Origin: Laccaria trichodermophora
Lineage: Eukaryota > Basidiomycota > Agaricomycetes > Agaricales > Hydnangiaceae
DNA: 64,000 nt
Assembly: GCA_018417955.1 (NCBI GenBank)
Contig: JACTVC010000021.1
Location: 1-64,000 of the forward strand
Reading direction: 5' to 3'
Part shown: positions 32,842 through 43,854 of the stretch, piece by piece
How positions within the stretch are numbered: position 1 is the first letter of the stretch
How the letters are laid out: the number at the start of each line of letters is the position of its first letter
The notes under the pieces: generated by a model
Databases searched by the model: none
What the model was told of the DNA's origin: nothing
What the model saw: the letters and a program-made list of their open reading frames with translations, nothing else
Made by a program: the position numbers and the translations under genes

Positions 32842-35097
32842 TCATCCGTTTATCCCTTTGAGGGACCAACGTGTTCCATCAAGGTCAATAGCCAGACTCG
32901 TCCTATCATAGAATTCTTTAGCCATCAAATTTAACTCAGACCCTGTATCAATCATGAATATCACATCCAGTCCTGCAAACTTTCCTTTGAATCGTCCTGT
33001 AACCATTGCAAAAAGTGGCTGCAGTGTAGGATGGATTTTGACCACAGACGCGTAGCGTATCATAATATCTTCTTTTGACTTGGAAGACTCGTCAAACTCA
33101 AGTCCTAGACGCGACTCGACAAAACTAGAGTTAGTGAAGGATTCGGCAGCAGGAAGAGAGTGATAAAAGTCCTCATCGTCAGATTCATAACCCCCTGCCA
33201 GCTTGGATACTTCGTTCTCTTCTTCTGACCATTCGGTGTCTTCAAGCGCTTCAACAACGCTTGCTACAACGGGCTTGGATGTGTATTCACGACGCGTCTT
33301 CGTCATGTTGCTGACTGATTTTTGTAGGAATGCCGAAATCGCCAGAAGTTCGCCGAGCTCTAGATGAACAAGTGTCTTATTTACTTTTTCCTGAACGATC
33401 TTGTCTAAATCATACATCTCCTGAATGTCTGACATGAAATGATAAGACGGATTCGACTTAGCTTTTGAATTTGCATCCTTCATATCCACATCCTTGGTCT
33501 TTGGCGCAGCACGATGATTCTTGAACGTGTCTTCCGTGTTGACGGCAGGAGGTTGTACATTGAAAGCCAGAGGGGTTGATTGTACAGTGGGGGTTCGCAA
33601 GTTGAACGCTTGAGGATTTGACTGAATGGGGACGTCCGCTGGCCTAAGGTTACTGAGTGTAGGAATTGGAGGCTTATTTTGATTCTCTTTCAGTTTAAGA
33701 GTGGACTTAGCTTCGTTTTGTCTCCTCTTAGGGCGTTTGATGGGGTCGAAGCGTGTTTCTTTATCTTTTTGAGAGTGGGTAACGGCTAGAGTTGTTGAAG
33801 GGGATGCGCACCACTCAGGGACAACTGAAGAAGGGGAAGTGTTAAAAATATCAGAAGATAAGACTTCCTGACTGTCAAAAAGCAGACCAGCGTAGTTGGC
33901 CATATGGGGAGGTAGGTCTCTAGAAGCCTCCCAGGCCTTACCTGTTAAATGGCTTGAGGCGGCATGTTGCTCTTGTAAGACTTTAGCAACTCCGCTGTCA
34001 CTTCCAAATGTGCGAGGGAGTTCTGAACCATCAGAACGCGCTAACCTACCAAGAGGAGTGTAAGCCACCAAGCCTTCCTTGATACATACCTCTACTTCTG
34101 GGCAGAACTTTAGGCTGAGTCTGTGTGTGGTCTTGTCGCAAAAGAAACACCTAGCTTCTCTCATAATTTGCTGGTTAGTTAGGTTTGCATTTGGAGTTAT
34201 ATTAGCTGAACGTAGAAACTCAGTGTGAGCGAGCCTCAGATCCTCCATCTGTTTTGCAAGGCGGTCTACTGGACCAAGGTTGATAGGTTCGACGATTGGC
34301 GTAGCCAGGACCGTCTTTTCGAATGTGACCTTCTTTGAAGGATTTTTCTTCTTCTTCTTTGTCAAGACTACTTTGTCAATATCCTTGTTGGAGTTGCTCG
34401 AGCTAGAGTCAGAGTCAGAATCCAGGTCGATACTCACATCCGTCGTCTTTGCATCTAAGTCTTTGTCGTCAAACTCCACTCTTAGCAAGCCGAGGAGTGT
34501 CGCTGTTGTCAGAGGTGAAGAAGTTTTGAGGTTGGCTGGCGGTATACGCTTCTTGATGCGAGAACGCAAAGATGTCGGAATCCCTCTATAGAAACAAAGG
34601 TTAACGTCATTAGCGAGCATTTTATTAGGAGTCAATTCTGCGGATAAGGCAGTAAAATCCTGGTAGTATTTGTCGACATCCCTTCGGGAAGTAATACTCC
34701 CCGACTCTCCATGCTTTGAGCACCACAGACGCAACCGATTGGGAGAGTTTTGAGGAATGGAATCGTTTGACCCATAAAGGTCGTCGAGGAGTAATCTTGT
34801 TGAAACCCAGTCGTCTCCGGATAGCAACGCGGATGCGCCGATAACCATTCGGACTTTTGTATGGCAGTATCTAAGGACATAAGCCGGCAACTGAGAGTGC
34901 GGAACGTGGGTGCTATTGGCATGCTGTTCGAGCGAATCTAAAAAGTCAGAAACTCGTTTTCCTCTAAACTTGGGAGCCCCAGGCGCTCCTGGAGTGGGCA
35001 TAGGGACACCTAGCATAGCATTTAGACTATTTTCAGAAGAAGAGGAAGCAGATGGATGGATGGGAGATGAATCTGGTTGATCATCAAGAGGAATCAT
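32842..35097 (-). CDS. Gag-protease ORF of the Ty3/gypsy element (751 codons, nonsense-terminated)
   Basis: The ORF starts MIPLDDQPDSSPIHPSAS and contains a capsid-like gag region (GKRVSDFLDSLEQHA) followed by a Cys/His segment ARCFFCDKTTHRLSLKFCPE, similar to a zinc knuckle. A retropepsin active site VIFMIDTGSELN lies close to the 3' end. The TGA at 32842-32844 cuts the protease: the same frame continues with PVPLGGCIRDTEIKI and the second protease signature ILGQPWL. The stop is therefore a mutation, not the natural end. The middle (about residues 400-560) is low complexity. Confidence 0.75.
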   Translation of the reverse strand: MIPLDDQPDSSPIHPSASSSSENSLNAMLGVPMPTPGAPGAPKFRGKRVSDFLDSLEQHANSTHVPHSQLPAYVLRYCHTKVRMVIGASALLSGDDWVSTRLLLDDLYGSNDSIPQNSPNRLRLWCSKHGESGSITSRRDVDKYYQDFTALSAELTPNKMLANDVNLCFYRGIPTSLRSRIKKRIPPANLKTSSPLTTATLLGLLRVEFDDKDLDAKTTDVSIDLDSDSDSSSSNSNKDIDKVVLTKKKKKNPSKKVTFEKTVLATPIVEPINLGPVDRLAKQMEDLRLAHTEFLRSANITPNANLTNQQIMREARCFFCDKTTHRLSLKFCPEVEVCIKEGLVAYTPLGRLARSDGSELPRTFGSDSGVAKVLQEQHAASSHLTGKAWEASRDLPPHMANYAGLLFDSQEVLSSDIFNTSPSSVVPEWCASPSTTLAVTHSQKDKETRFDPIKRPKRRQNEAKSTLKLKENQNKPPIPTLSNLRPADVPIQSNPQAFNLRTPTVQSTPLAFNVQPPAVNTEDTFKNHRAAPKTKDVDMKDANSKAKSNPSYHFMSDIQEMYDLDKIVQEKVNKTLVHLELGELLAISAFLQKSVSNMTKTRREYTSKPVVASVVEALEDTEWSEEENEVSKLAGGYESDDEDFYHSLPAAESFTNSSFVESRLGLEFDESSKSKEDIMIRYASVVKIHPTLQPLFAMVTGRFKGKFAGLDVIFMIDTGSELNLMAKEFYDRTSLAIDLDGTRWSLKGING

Positions 35098-35365
35098 TGT
35101 AAATGACGATAAAGAGAAAATTTAAAATGAAAAGAGGGGAGTTGCAAAAAGAAACTTAGTGTATATGCAGTTGATTCGGTAGTCCAGGAGCTTCCAGGAC
35201 TACAGACAAAGAAAAGAGGTGAAGGGTAGTCGAGTTTGGGGTTTTTGCGAATCAGGAGATTGATTGTATGTGTCTGAAAACCGAGTAGTCAGCGCGTATG
35301 CGTTAAAAAAGCACGTACCAATGCAGTTTTGATACTTGAGTAGGAAGCAGAATGGAAAACCAGTC

Positions 35366-35382
35366 CCCTGTCTCAGTCACCA
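35366..35382 (-). other. Candidate primer-binding site
   Basis: One base inside the 5' LTR (35384-36360) the minus strand reads TGGTGACTGAGACAGG, i.e. it begins TGG as expected for pairing with a tRNA CCA end. The tRNA cannot be identified without a database. Confidence 0.55.
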
Positions 35383-35383
35383 C

Positions 35384-36360
35384 TGAGGAAGAACAGAAGT
35401 TCTATAGAGGAAACAGAACGCTGGTCGTCTACCTCAAAACAAATGGGGGAGAAGGAAAACGAGAGAAAATGAACAAAGGGTAGACCCAAAAGGTACTTAG
35501 CGTTTGTGAACGTGAGAAAACGTGAATAGAGTGCCCAAGTACGCCACTGTGAGCATTTAGTCGACTATATGTGCATCTTCGAAGTCCTCGAAAGGAAAGA
35601 AGTTGAGTTCAAAGTCTTGAAGAGAATTGTCGATGTTGAAAGGCTTGAGAGTCCAGGAAAGAGGAGAATGTTGAACTTAAAAACTTCAAAACTTAAATCT
35701 TCTTGAGTGGTAGAGAGAGAAAAAGAGGGAAAAGAAAGAACACTCCATTTGCAAGGTGGGAGGACACCTAAATACAAAAGTTGAAATCACAAGGCATTCT
35801 ACACGTTCTCGCATGCTGCCTGTCCAATAATTCTAAAAGAAGTAACGAAATTCTACAGAACACCAAAAATAAAATGCTCATGATGCACCCTGTCTGATTC
35901 CTCTGCTAAACCTCTGGACTGGGAATGACTCAGGGAACCGTTCGATGCTGGGGAGTCTATTTATGAATGCACTGCCGCCCTCAGCGTGGACTTCCCAGTC
36001 ATCGGTAGCTCGACCCTACCATCCAGCCCTCGGGTGCAGCTTCAGTCTCTTGAGGGTACATCGTAAGTAAAAAGAACAACAATAATAAAAAGAATAAAAG
36101 AAAGGAAGTACGTGCACACGCAACAAAGTCCAGAGACCTTCAGATTCCGTCAAAAGAGCCAAACGAAGAAGTTGCCGATGATGACGTCATACGATGGTGG
36201 TTCTTGTAGATGTGCTTTTGCTGGTGCGCTCAACGTGCGTCGAAAAGCTGTCTTGGTAGTTCTTCATTGCCTAGAATACATAAAAAAGATAAAAATAACA
36301 AAAGTCATAATAAAATGAAAATACGGAAGTGGCATGAGTAAACCACTCCGCACTTCCACA
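35384..36360 (-). repeat. 5' LTR of the Ty3/gypsy element (977 bp)
   Basis: Partner of 27287-28321, 58 bp shorter because of two deletions. The outer end abuts the target duplication CCTC at 36361-36364 and gene X copy D. Confidence 0.88.
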
Positions 36361-36789
36361 CCTCCCTCAACCTCACTTTGACTGCCCGAGCGGAGCCTTC
36401 ATTCAAGTAGGTCATGGTGTTGTGTCCTGCGTACACGGGCGTCGGAGGTCGTTGTGTACATGCTACCCGTAGTATTCTGTGCACTATACATGCTTCCCAT
36501 CGTGTTCTCCCCACCGTACACAGACGTCGTGGTGGACACGCCACCCGCGGTTGTGTTACCCCCACACAAACTAACACAGCCCGCAAAATCATCAACAACG
36601 ATATTCGCAATGTCCCTTCCAAACCGCGCGATTGGGTTTCGCATTTTTGATGTGACAGGGTTCCGCATTTGCGTGATTGATGAGGTGGAATTCTGGTTTT
36701 TCAACTTGATTGCGTTCTGCGTCGCAATGGGGTTCATGCGCGTCTCTGACTCCATTGGGTTCTACAAGAAAGGGCTCTTAGGACTATGC

Positions 36790-36996
36790 TCAGAAGTCAC
36801 GGAATTGCATGACGGCTGTTTTCTCATTGTATTCGTTGTCGTAGTAGCTGAAAACAATGCTCTTCCAGAAAGTCATTGAAAAGATCGGCAAGGATGGTGG
36901 AGGATTCAATATCAACCAGAAATGGTAGGCACATTTGAAATGAATATTCTTGATGCCCTCAATATCAATGGGTGATCGACCTTTGAAGGGAGACAT
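36790..36996 (-). CDS. Small conserved hypothetical ORF (68 codons), copy 2
   Basis: Paralogue of 6823-7029, same length, with a handful of substitutions and no frame damage. It directly abuts the truncated end of gene X copy D. The product is not recognised. Confidence 0.35.
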   Translation of the reverse strand: MSPFKGRSPIDIEGIKNIHFKCAYHFWLILNPPPSLPIFSMTFWKSIVFSYYDNEYNEKTAVMQFRDF

Positions 36997-37339
36997 GACG
37001 ATCCCAATGCCCTATTGCATTGTCAGCAAAGGTGGAAAAGATTCAAGCAAGGAAGTTGATTGACCTTTGACATGGCTTGTCAAACTCGCGCAATTTCACA
37101 AGAATCGCTGGGAGGTTTAACGTAAAGGGTCTCTTCATCTTTGATCTGGACAGCCAGCATAAGGAGCCCTTGGCCACAGCACAGTCATCTGCCCCAACAT
37201 CTTCCAACCGACCATCTTAGTATCAGCCTCTTCCACAGCTTGCTGACGCAACTAACTTCCTTCATATAAAGCTACCACTTCTTCGCATCGTTTCGGCAAT
37301 AGGTCGTGTCATTCATGGTGAAGGCTTTAGACTTTTAAT
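36997..37339. other. Spacer with internal deletion relative to unit 1
   Basis: Corresponds to 7030-7800 of unit 1 but lacks about 480 bp (the equivalent of roughly 7190-7660). No gene is seen. Confidence 0.4.
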
Positions 37340-38486
37340 CCCTGCAGCACGCCTCCCAACGATCGAGGAGCAGGAGCTGGTGGATTTGGGCGGATCTGCA
37401 GATAATGAAAGAGAGGAGAGCATTAGCGGCGATGACGATGAACAGCAAGGACAATGTACCTTTTGTGCTCCTCTCTATCGCAACACCATCATTAACATGA
37501 TGGAGAGGCACTACTGCACCCATCCTTCAATCCCCGAATGTAGCCCTCTGAATCCTCAGCTGATCAAAAGATGGGCAGTTCAGCGCATGTACAACTTCTG
37601 CAAGAAGCACGAGCTACCCAAGGTGTGGGTTTACTTTTGGGAAAATTGGTACTGTGCCAGTCACTGGGAGCTTTGGGCTCGATGCGCCCACAAGTTGATA
37701 CTGCGCTTAAAAATGACAATGATCCTGGAAAGCCAATAAGTCAATGCTTTATACCAAGGATATTAGGAAACTTACCATGTCCATAGCTGGCGATGGATCA
37801 AACATGACTTCCTCCACCATTTTCATATGCCACGACGTGATTTTTTGGTTTGGATTTTGGTCACAAAGCTAGCACTGACCTATTACCGAAAGCTCGATGT
37901 CTTGTTGACAGAGCGTGCGCGTTATCATGAGTTGTTGAGCTGGCGGAGGGGGTTCAAGAAAGCCTAGAGAAAACTAGAGAATACCCCAATTACAATGCCA
38001 ATCAATGACACATATCAACCAAAAGTGGAGGAGTGGGTATGCACCTGCCTGGCTTTCACCATCAGTCGCTTCATAGTCTGTAAGCAACTCGTTCAGCAGA
38101 TGCATAAGGTTCCCCCTACCTTCTTCCTTGAAGCTGTGCGCTTTTGTGAACCGCCCTTCTGGAGGCACAAAGCCTTGAGGCTGTTAGAGGAATATCATGG
38201 TGAATCAGTGGCGGCTGCTACACAACCTGTTGAGGGTAGGGATCAGGATCAGGATTTGGGAGCTGAAGTGGATGATGAGAATGAGGGAGGTTCCGCCAAT
38301 GAAGACAATGAGGAGGAGGAAGTAGAAACTTACCAACATGATGGCCACACATTTGAGGAGGCGTTGATGGACGAGATCAAGCTCATCGAGGAATTCACGG
38401 TCGGCCTGAAACACCAAACCCAATTCCAAGATGGGCAGCTGCTCAACACTCTCCAGCAGGAGTGGCAGGATCCCTGCAGTTTGTGA
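37340..38486 (+). pseudogene. MULE transposase C-terminal half, copy 2
   Basis: Collinear with 7897-9035. Here the frame is intact through MYNFCKKHELPKVWVYFWEN, where copy 1 has lost a base. The SWIM finger reads VCTCLAF...VCKQLVQ: the zinc-ligand His is replaced by Gln (CAA at 38085-38087). The acidic tail and the C-terminal segment are truncated by a frame change near 38455. No DDE half is present. Confidence 0.7.
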
Positions 38487-38906
38487 GGGCGGTATGGACA
38501 AGGAAAGGAGGATGAACTCGACAATGGGTTCAACTGTGTCAACGTCAACAAGTGCTGTGATGTTTTACCGCGCATGAAGCACATGACAAGTTGTTCCCAT
38601 CTTATGTGTTCATGTCATTGTTCTCCCAATATTCTCCTTGTGGCTCGCAGTTGGACTTCAGAATTGACAAAATTTAGAGATAGATCCACTATACATCGTT
38701 ATATACTGCCTAGATATCATTCTGGCCCAAACGGGCCCTGGAGCTGTGTGAACTGAAATGTGAGACGGAGGGAGACATATGACACTATGGCACATGCCAG
38801 GAACGAGGGTGTTGTTTACTTCAAGACCACGAAACAAACAAACCACACGTTTCCTTTGAGCGCCTAGCAAACTTGCTTCCAACCTTCATCTTGCAGAATC
38901 GAAACG
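38487..38906. other. Spacer upstream of the NLR relic
   Basis: Homologue of 9036-9431. No gene is seen. Confidence 0.35.
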
Positions 38907-40082
38907 ATGAATACAGCTTCAAACGCAAACACCGATCCTATGTCAGTATGTCTATTCACACTACTTCCTACATCTTCACCAACTTCTGACCACTCATTCC
39001 AGTGTTGCATCCTCCGATCCCAGGATCACGATTGAGATCAAAGGCAAGGTGGACTGCTAACTTGGATGGACGTTGATTGAATCGTCATCCCGCATTATAG
39101 ATATAAAAGTCAAGAATATACCTCAAGGCCTCCTTTGTCATCACAAGCATTATGTGCAGTTCACTATTGGTGGAGATACACAGGAAATGGGAAAGAGTGA
39201 CAAGTTGGCAGGTCCAGTGTGGTCAGAAAGAATTTCATTGTGGGTATCATTTTGTTCACTTGATGTTGTGTGTCGGGAATCTTACCGCCACTAAGCAATA
39301 CCTTACAATTGACCAATCTAATTTGTCAGGTTTACAAGACTCCCCATCGGATTGGTCAGGCTTTTGATCATGCTAATGAACTTATTGGGATCCTGGAAGA
39401 GGAAATTCCCCTGCTGCTTGGGGGCTCTTCTTCTAAAGGCTTGTCTTTGTTTTCTCATTGTAGATTTTGTTTCTCAAATTTCTTGTCTATATATCTAGAA
39501 ATTATTCGGCCTCTGAATAGACCTAGTGGCTCAGGCTTGCCATTGGGAAACACTACTATTCATTTCTCTATATCTACATTGGTTCCAGTTTTGAGCCCAG
39601 TTGTAAGAAATCATTGCTTTCTTTGTAAAAATTATCTAACATCCTTAAAGCTTCCTGTGCTTGCTGATCCCACAACTCAAGCTATCTTGGATATCAGTCC
39701 TGCTTTAGAATTGTCTGAGGCTGCTGTTATGAAGATGCAGTCTGGCCCTGTGGATACTGCTTCTGCTCTTCAATTTGGTGTTGATATAATTACTTCAGAC
39801 TCTTTCTCTACCAACTATGGGTGGCTTGTTGAGCATATTCATGCTTTTATGGGAATTGCAGACAAGATATCAGAGGTAAGCTGTCAATATTACTTGTAGT
39901 AAATGATCTCAATTATTAATCTCAATATAGTTTCATCCATATATTAAGGCTGCATGGGGCATACTGTCTGCCATTCCCAAGGTTTGTGAATTGGTATAGT
40001 GATCTTATATTTATTGAATCTCATAAATTTGCTAGACTATTTTGGGCCAGATTGAACATGATGGTAAAATTACTGATCTTGT
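38907..40082 (+). pseudogene. NLR gene 5' relic (unit 2)
   Basis: Collinear with 9432-10607: ATG at 38907, the first short intron, the HHKHYVQFTIGGDT segment, the region ILEEEIPLLLGGSSSKGLSL, and exons as far as KITDL. Identity with the NLR gene stops abruptly at about 40082, before the coiled coil and NACHT domain. The TAA of the functional-looking copy is also present in the same 21-bp stretch (about 39058). It is a truncated duplicate. Confidence 0.8.
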
Positions 40083-40547
40083 TTCACAAGTATTAGTGAC
40101 CTTACCCCAACAACACTGAGACCCCTGACTATACAAACAGGCCATAGTTGATGGTGCCTGCTGATGAGCCGATACATATGTTGACCCCATCAAACCTGGC
40201 CCGGCCACCTATATATTCTTAAGGAGTGGTTCTATGTGCCGGCCGAGGAGCCTAATGATGAGTTGACCCCACTGAAATTGCCTTGGATTGTGGGTCAGCC
40301 GCTCTGTTCCAACATGGATTATGAGTCAGCTGAACAGCTTCTGATCCCTCACAAGGTGGATCAGCCCACCAGCCAAAACTTGGCCCGGTCCAATCAGTTG
40401 ACATACCGAGGTCATGAATCTCATTGTCAGCCCGAGGCTGGCCCAAAACCATTTTCCTCGTTTTATCCCAACTCCCCTTTGCCATTATTTCCCAAACCTT
40501 CTTTCGGCTGGATAATGTCCCAGGTCGGATGTGTCATTCCCTTGCCA
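40083..40547. other. Unassigned sequence after the NLR relic
   Basis: No gene recognised. The ORF at 40236-40550 has no recognisable similarity and ordinary composition. The sequence contains several GGCCCGG/GGCCGAG motifs and may belong to an unidentified repeat. Confidence 0.35.
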
Positions 40548-41320
40548 TAATGACTTGGCTTAGTGGTCAACGCTACAATAATGATTGTCTTCTAACGTCA
40601 CCTTGAGTGGTTACAAAAAAAAAAAAGAGTTTGCTCTGTCGGTACTCAAGTGACTTCTGGGATTCGAACCCAGGGTATACATACATACACTATGTACACC
40701 TCCCAGCTCAACCACTAAGCCAAGTCAGCGCTGCAAGAGGAAGTTGGGGAGTATCTTTTAGCTGACGACCATGTCACTCTAATATAGTTAGTAGTAAGTA
40801 AAAGACTGTTCAGGATAGCCAACATGACTTGTTAGGGATTTGAACCCAGGGCATACATAGATACAATGCGTACACCTCCCATCTTAACCACTGAGCCAAG
40901 CCAAATTGGTCAGGATCTCAAGTCAATGTCGGCCTGCAAGCTTGGCACTTTGTAACTTGGTTCTCGGCCTAAGATAACTATCAAAAAAATTACCCGTTCT
41001 CGGCCTAAGCTGACTAACTTGGCTCTGCAATAAGGGAGCATTGATTAGTAAAATTTAAAATGCAAGAAATCATGGGGAAGAATGAACTTGTTTGGGAATT
41101 GAACCCAAACTACATAACCTGCCAGCTTAACCACTAAGCCAAGCCAACGTTGAAGACGATGTCAGTCAGTATCTTTTAGCTGTTGACCATGTAACTGTAG
41201 TAGCAGTAAAAAGGACTGAAATAAATTCTGCGCAGTGACTTGTTTGGGTTTTGAACCCAGGGCATACATAGATACACTACATACACCTGCCATCTTAACT
41301 ACTAAGCCAAGTCAATGTTA
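40548..41320. repeat. Cluster of tRNA-derived (SINE-like) segments
   Basis: Four minus-strand segments each pair a B-box-like motif (reverse complement of GGGATTCGAACCC) with an A-box-like motif (reverse complement of TGGCTTAGTGGT): B motifs near 40662, 40837, 41095 and 41246, A motifs near 40711, 40889, 41131 and 41298. A truncated forward A-box (GACTTGGCTTAGTGG, about 40549) ends in an A-rich tail near 40616-40628. Between segments a second shared block (TATCTTTTAGCTG) recurs. The acceptor stems do not look functional, so these are tRNA-derived repeats and not tRNA genes. Confidence 0.6.
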
Positions 41321-41380
41321 CAACAAACTCTTTGTCAGTATCTGAAGTCAATGTTCGACCCTGTGTAGTATACTGTTACC

Positions 41381-41563
41381 TGTAAGCATCCTACTCCTTA
41401 CCCTTTCCGCTTCCCAAAGCACGCCTACATCGTTCACCCTACATGCTTACCATTTCTTACTTACTTTGTATTACATCATGCTTTACGTAAGCATTGTAGC
41501 TATACCTCATGTAGTACATGAGGCAAAATGTTATCTCTTTTACTATCACTCGCATATCTTGCA
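41381..41563 (+). repeat. Candidate LTR upstream of the gag-protease ORF (183 bp)
   Basis: It begins TGTAAGCATCC and ends ATATCTTGCA, giving a short TG/CA inverted terminus. A possible primer-binding site TGGACTCTGAAGCC starts at 41569. No second copy is seen downstream in this window, so the assignment is tentative. Confidence 0.3.
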
Positions 41564-42221
41564 ACGCTTGGACTCTGAAGCCCTACCAACGGCTCCACTC
41601 CAAGCTCTGAGGTATCTGCGACAAGTACTACCAGGGAACGACCACGCAATCTCCACTGGGACTGTCCGTGGAGATCGGAGCACAGGTGCGCTGAACAGTC
41701 ACGTTCCACAGCTCTGAGCGTACAACTATTCTACTTGGATCGACTAGGTGAGTCTTCACACCATTGTACGTCTTGTCCGCTAGGTGCTACAAAGACTGTC
41801 CCACTACCTGAGTGACCTCTACGTCAAGTAGCGTCCACAAAGGTGGACACTGTGTGAATCAGTCGACACTCCTAGCCGACTACCTATCTCGATCTAGATT
41901 CGCACATCTGGTCACCTACACTACACGTCATCCATCTCACTCTCCGTTCCGTCGACCACCCTGTCCGAATACAGAGCACCGAGGAATTCGACTCCCCCCA
42001 TCGGATCTAGGGGGGGTAGGCCCGCTTTTTCAGGTACCTTTGGGTCTTCAAGAATCCCTAGCTCGAAAAAACCTATTTCTACCTCACCACCCCTCACAAC
42101 GGATTCTCCGTGGAGAAGAAGCCCTATTGGAGAACTTCCCCCTACAGCTTCGAAAACGACAACGATCGCTTCATGCGACCAACCCCCTCATCAGTCTTCT
42201 CAAATCCCTAGACTGAAATCC
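41564..42221. other. Leader of the gag-protease element
   Basis: Open in the gag frame from 41898, but without an ATG before 42222. Otherwise no gene is recognised; the ORF at 41812-42216 is unremarkable. Confidence 0.35.
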
Positions 42222-43015
42222 ATGTCCGATACCACCCCCTCTTCTTCAAAAACTACGCCAGTCGAACCTACATCAGCCATCAGCGCAGCTGCCACCACGC
42301 ACCAAGAAGCGAGGATGAACGACCATCTCGGCATGGACAAAGGATATTCCATGTCCCCTATGTACAGCCTCATCCTCGAATACAACCACGAACGAGGGCC
42401 GAACCTCTCGACTGCAGTGGAGGTCTCCTGGGTTCTGCAACAGCCGAATGTCAAGCCCAAGGACATCGTCGTCAAAAACGATGCCCCAGACTCAGACTCC
42501 GCTATCTGTCTCGCTGACGCCAGTCGGGAACACATCATTCGAGTGGTCACTGAACTCCAAACGTTCCTCGACAGAATGGCCAAACTAATCCAAGAACGTA
42601 CGGACGTATTTCAAATCAACCCAGAAGAGACCATGATCACCGCCTTGCAAGGATGTCAAAGCCGTTCGCAGCTGGAAGTAGCTCACAAGATACTGCTCAA
42701 GCGGCTGCTGGTCGCGCAGCAAATGGTCATCAAGTACGAGGCGCAGTATCAACACCTTGAAGTCCCTCTTTCGCCCATATCCACGGTCCCAGATCTACAC
42801 GAAGAGTACAACGGGATCGAAGGCGTCGACAATCGCATGAGGTTCATGCTGCAGAAATTTCCCCGTCATCAAGAGCAGTTGAATGCAGGCGCTCACTCCG
42901 CTCTAGCTCAAGGTCTTCCGTGGAGTACCATCTACCCCACACAACCTCTTCCAGTAGGAGAGAGGTTCACGCCTCCCATCGACTCTCAACCTTTGACGTC
43001 GGACGTAGCATTGGG
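42222..43015 (+). CDS. Gag-protease ORF, 5' portion (interrupted by a KDZ-class transposon)
   Basis: ATG 42222 opens a frame starting MSDTTPSSSKTTPVEPTS, helical and charged with no recognised domain (for example AICLADASREHIIRVVTELQ). After GCA TTG GG (43008-43015) the reading runs into the left TIR of the transposon. The frame resumes exactly at 50076, where the same eight bases are repeated. Without the transposon the frame would be continuous to 53390 at about 1,366 codons. Confidence 0.7.
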
Positions 43016-43063
43016 GAGGTCTTTACTCTCCTCCATGAGTTCCTGCGGATTCCGCCGGATTCC

Positions 43064-43340
43064 GAGCGGAAAGTCGGAATTCCATGGAATTCCATGGAAT
43101 TTCAATGGAAAGCAATTGGCTGGAGCCTCAGCCATTTTGGTTTCCAATTCCATGGAAATTCCGACTTTTTTCCAAGGAATTTCAATGGAATTAGTGGGAA
43201 TCCAGGAGCCTCCGGGAACAATTCCCATGGGAATCCATTAGTTTTCCTTGCAAATTCCATGGAACTTCAATGGAAACTACATTCCAGTCAAATTCCGAAT
43301 GGATTCCATCATGATTCCGCTGGGACTCCATCAGAAATGA
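43064..43340. repeat. Left subterminal repeats of the KDZ element
   Basis: Many imperfect copies of GGAATTCCATGGAATTTC-like sequence in both orientations. A matching set lies at 49820-50027. Such subterminal arrays are usual binding regions for transposases. Confidence 0.65.
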
Positions 43341-43383
43341 AATGAATGTAGTTATTGTTATTATATAATATAAAAAAAGTATG

Positions 43384-43465
43384 CATGAGCAAGGATTGAA
43401 CCACGCCATTCGTGGACATCGTGCAGATGACCATTAGCATTATTTCCACTACACTATAGGACCAT
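43384..43465 (-). repeat. tRNA-like (pseudogene) segment in the KDZ left arm
   Basis: The minus strand reads TCCTATAGTGTAGTGG near its start (A-box-like) and GTGGTTCAATCC near its end (B-box-like). The acceptor stem does not pair well and the anticodon arm is unclear, so this is likely a tRNA-derived pseudogene that could serve as a pol III promoter relic. Confidence 0.45.
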
Positions 43466-43854
43466 TATAAGGCCTATAACTTTTATTCCTTATATATCGT
43501 TCTCGCGTTCACCTTCCCAAACGAGTGGCGGCGTTCGCCGGCTCACCATCACAACCCTCAACCCTCGTCGTCAACCACCACCACCACCACCACTACCAAC
43601 TGCCCACCATCCAAACGACGCCAATCGATCACGAAACAAGACCAGGACGACGCCGACAACACCGACAACGCCTCGCCGGATCGTCCTGACGTACGTACCC
43701 ACTAAAAACATGCAAACGACGCTGACGCGATGGGTGCCACAGCCGCCAACCATCGTCCACGACCAAAGCAGCCACATAACGAGACCCACCACCAGGTAAG
43801 CATAACCCCAGCAACCTACGAACGAGATGGATACTGACCAAGCGACCACATCAC

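Larger units (their letters stand above)
27287..36360 (-). mobile_element. Ty3/gypsy LTR retrotransposon (degenerate), 9,074 bp
   Basis: Two LTRs (27287-28321 and 35384-36360) flank gag-protease, reverse transcriptase-RNase H and integrase remnants, all on the minus strand. On that strand each LTR starts TGTGG and ends CCTCA. A 4-bp CCTC duplication (27283-27286, 36361-36364) marks insertion into gene X copy D. Pol order RT-RH-IN is that of Ty3/gypsy. Multiple stops and frame changes make it non-functional. Confidence 0.88.
27209..36789 (-). pseudogene. Gene X copy D, split by an LTR retrotransposon
   Basis: The C-terminal end of gene X lies at 27209-27286 and resumes at 36361-36789, where it encodes recognisable repeats and the PKNPF region on the minus strand. 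The 9,074-bp interruption is the Ty3/gypsy element, flanked by CCTC on both sides. Copy C (4952-5371 and 5783 onward) supplies the uninterrupted sequence. Homology stops at 36789, earlier than in copy C, where unit 2 has lost about 0.9 kb. Confidence 0.7.

Noticed and set aside
36305..36879. Separate genes at 36305-36622, 36399-36755 and 36454-36879
   Set aside because: Pieces of gene X copy D and its antisense, partly running into the LTR.
40660..41320. Functional tRNA genes
   Set aside because: A- and B-box-like motifs are present, but spacing varies, acceptor stems do not pair and there is no clear anticodon loop.
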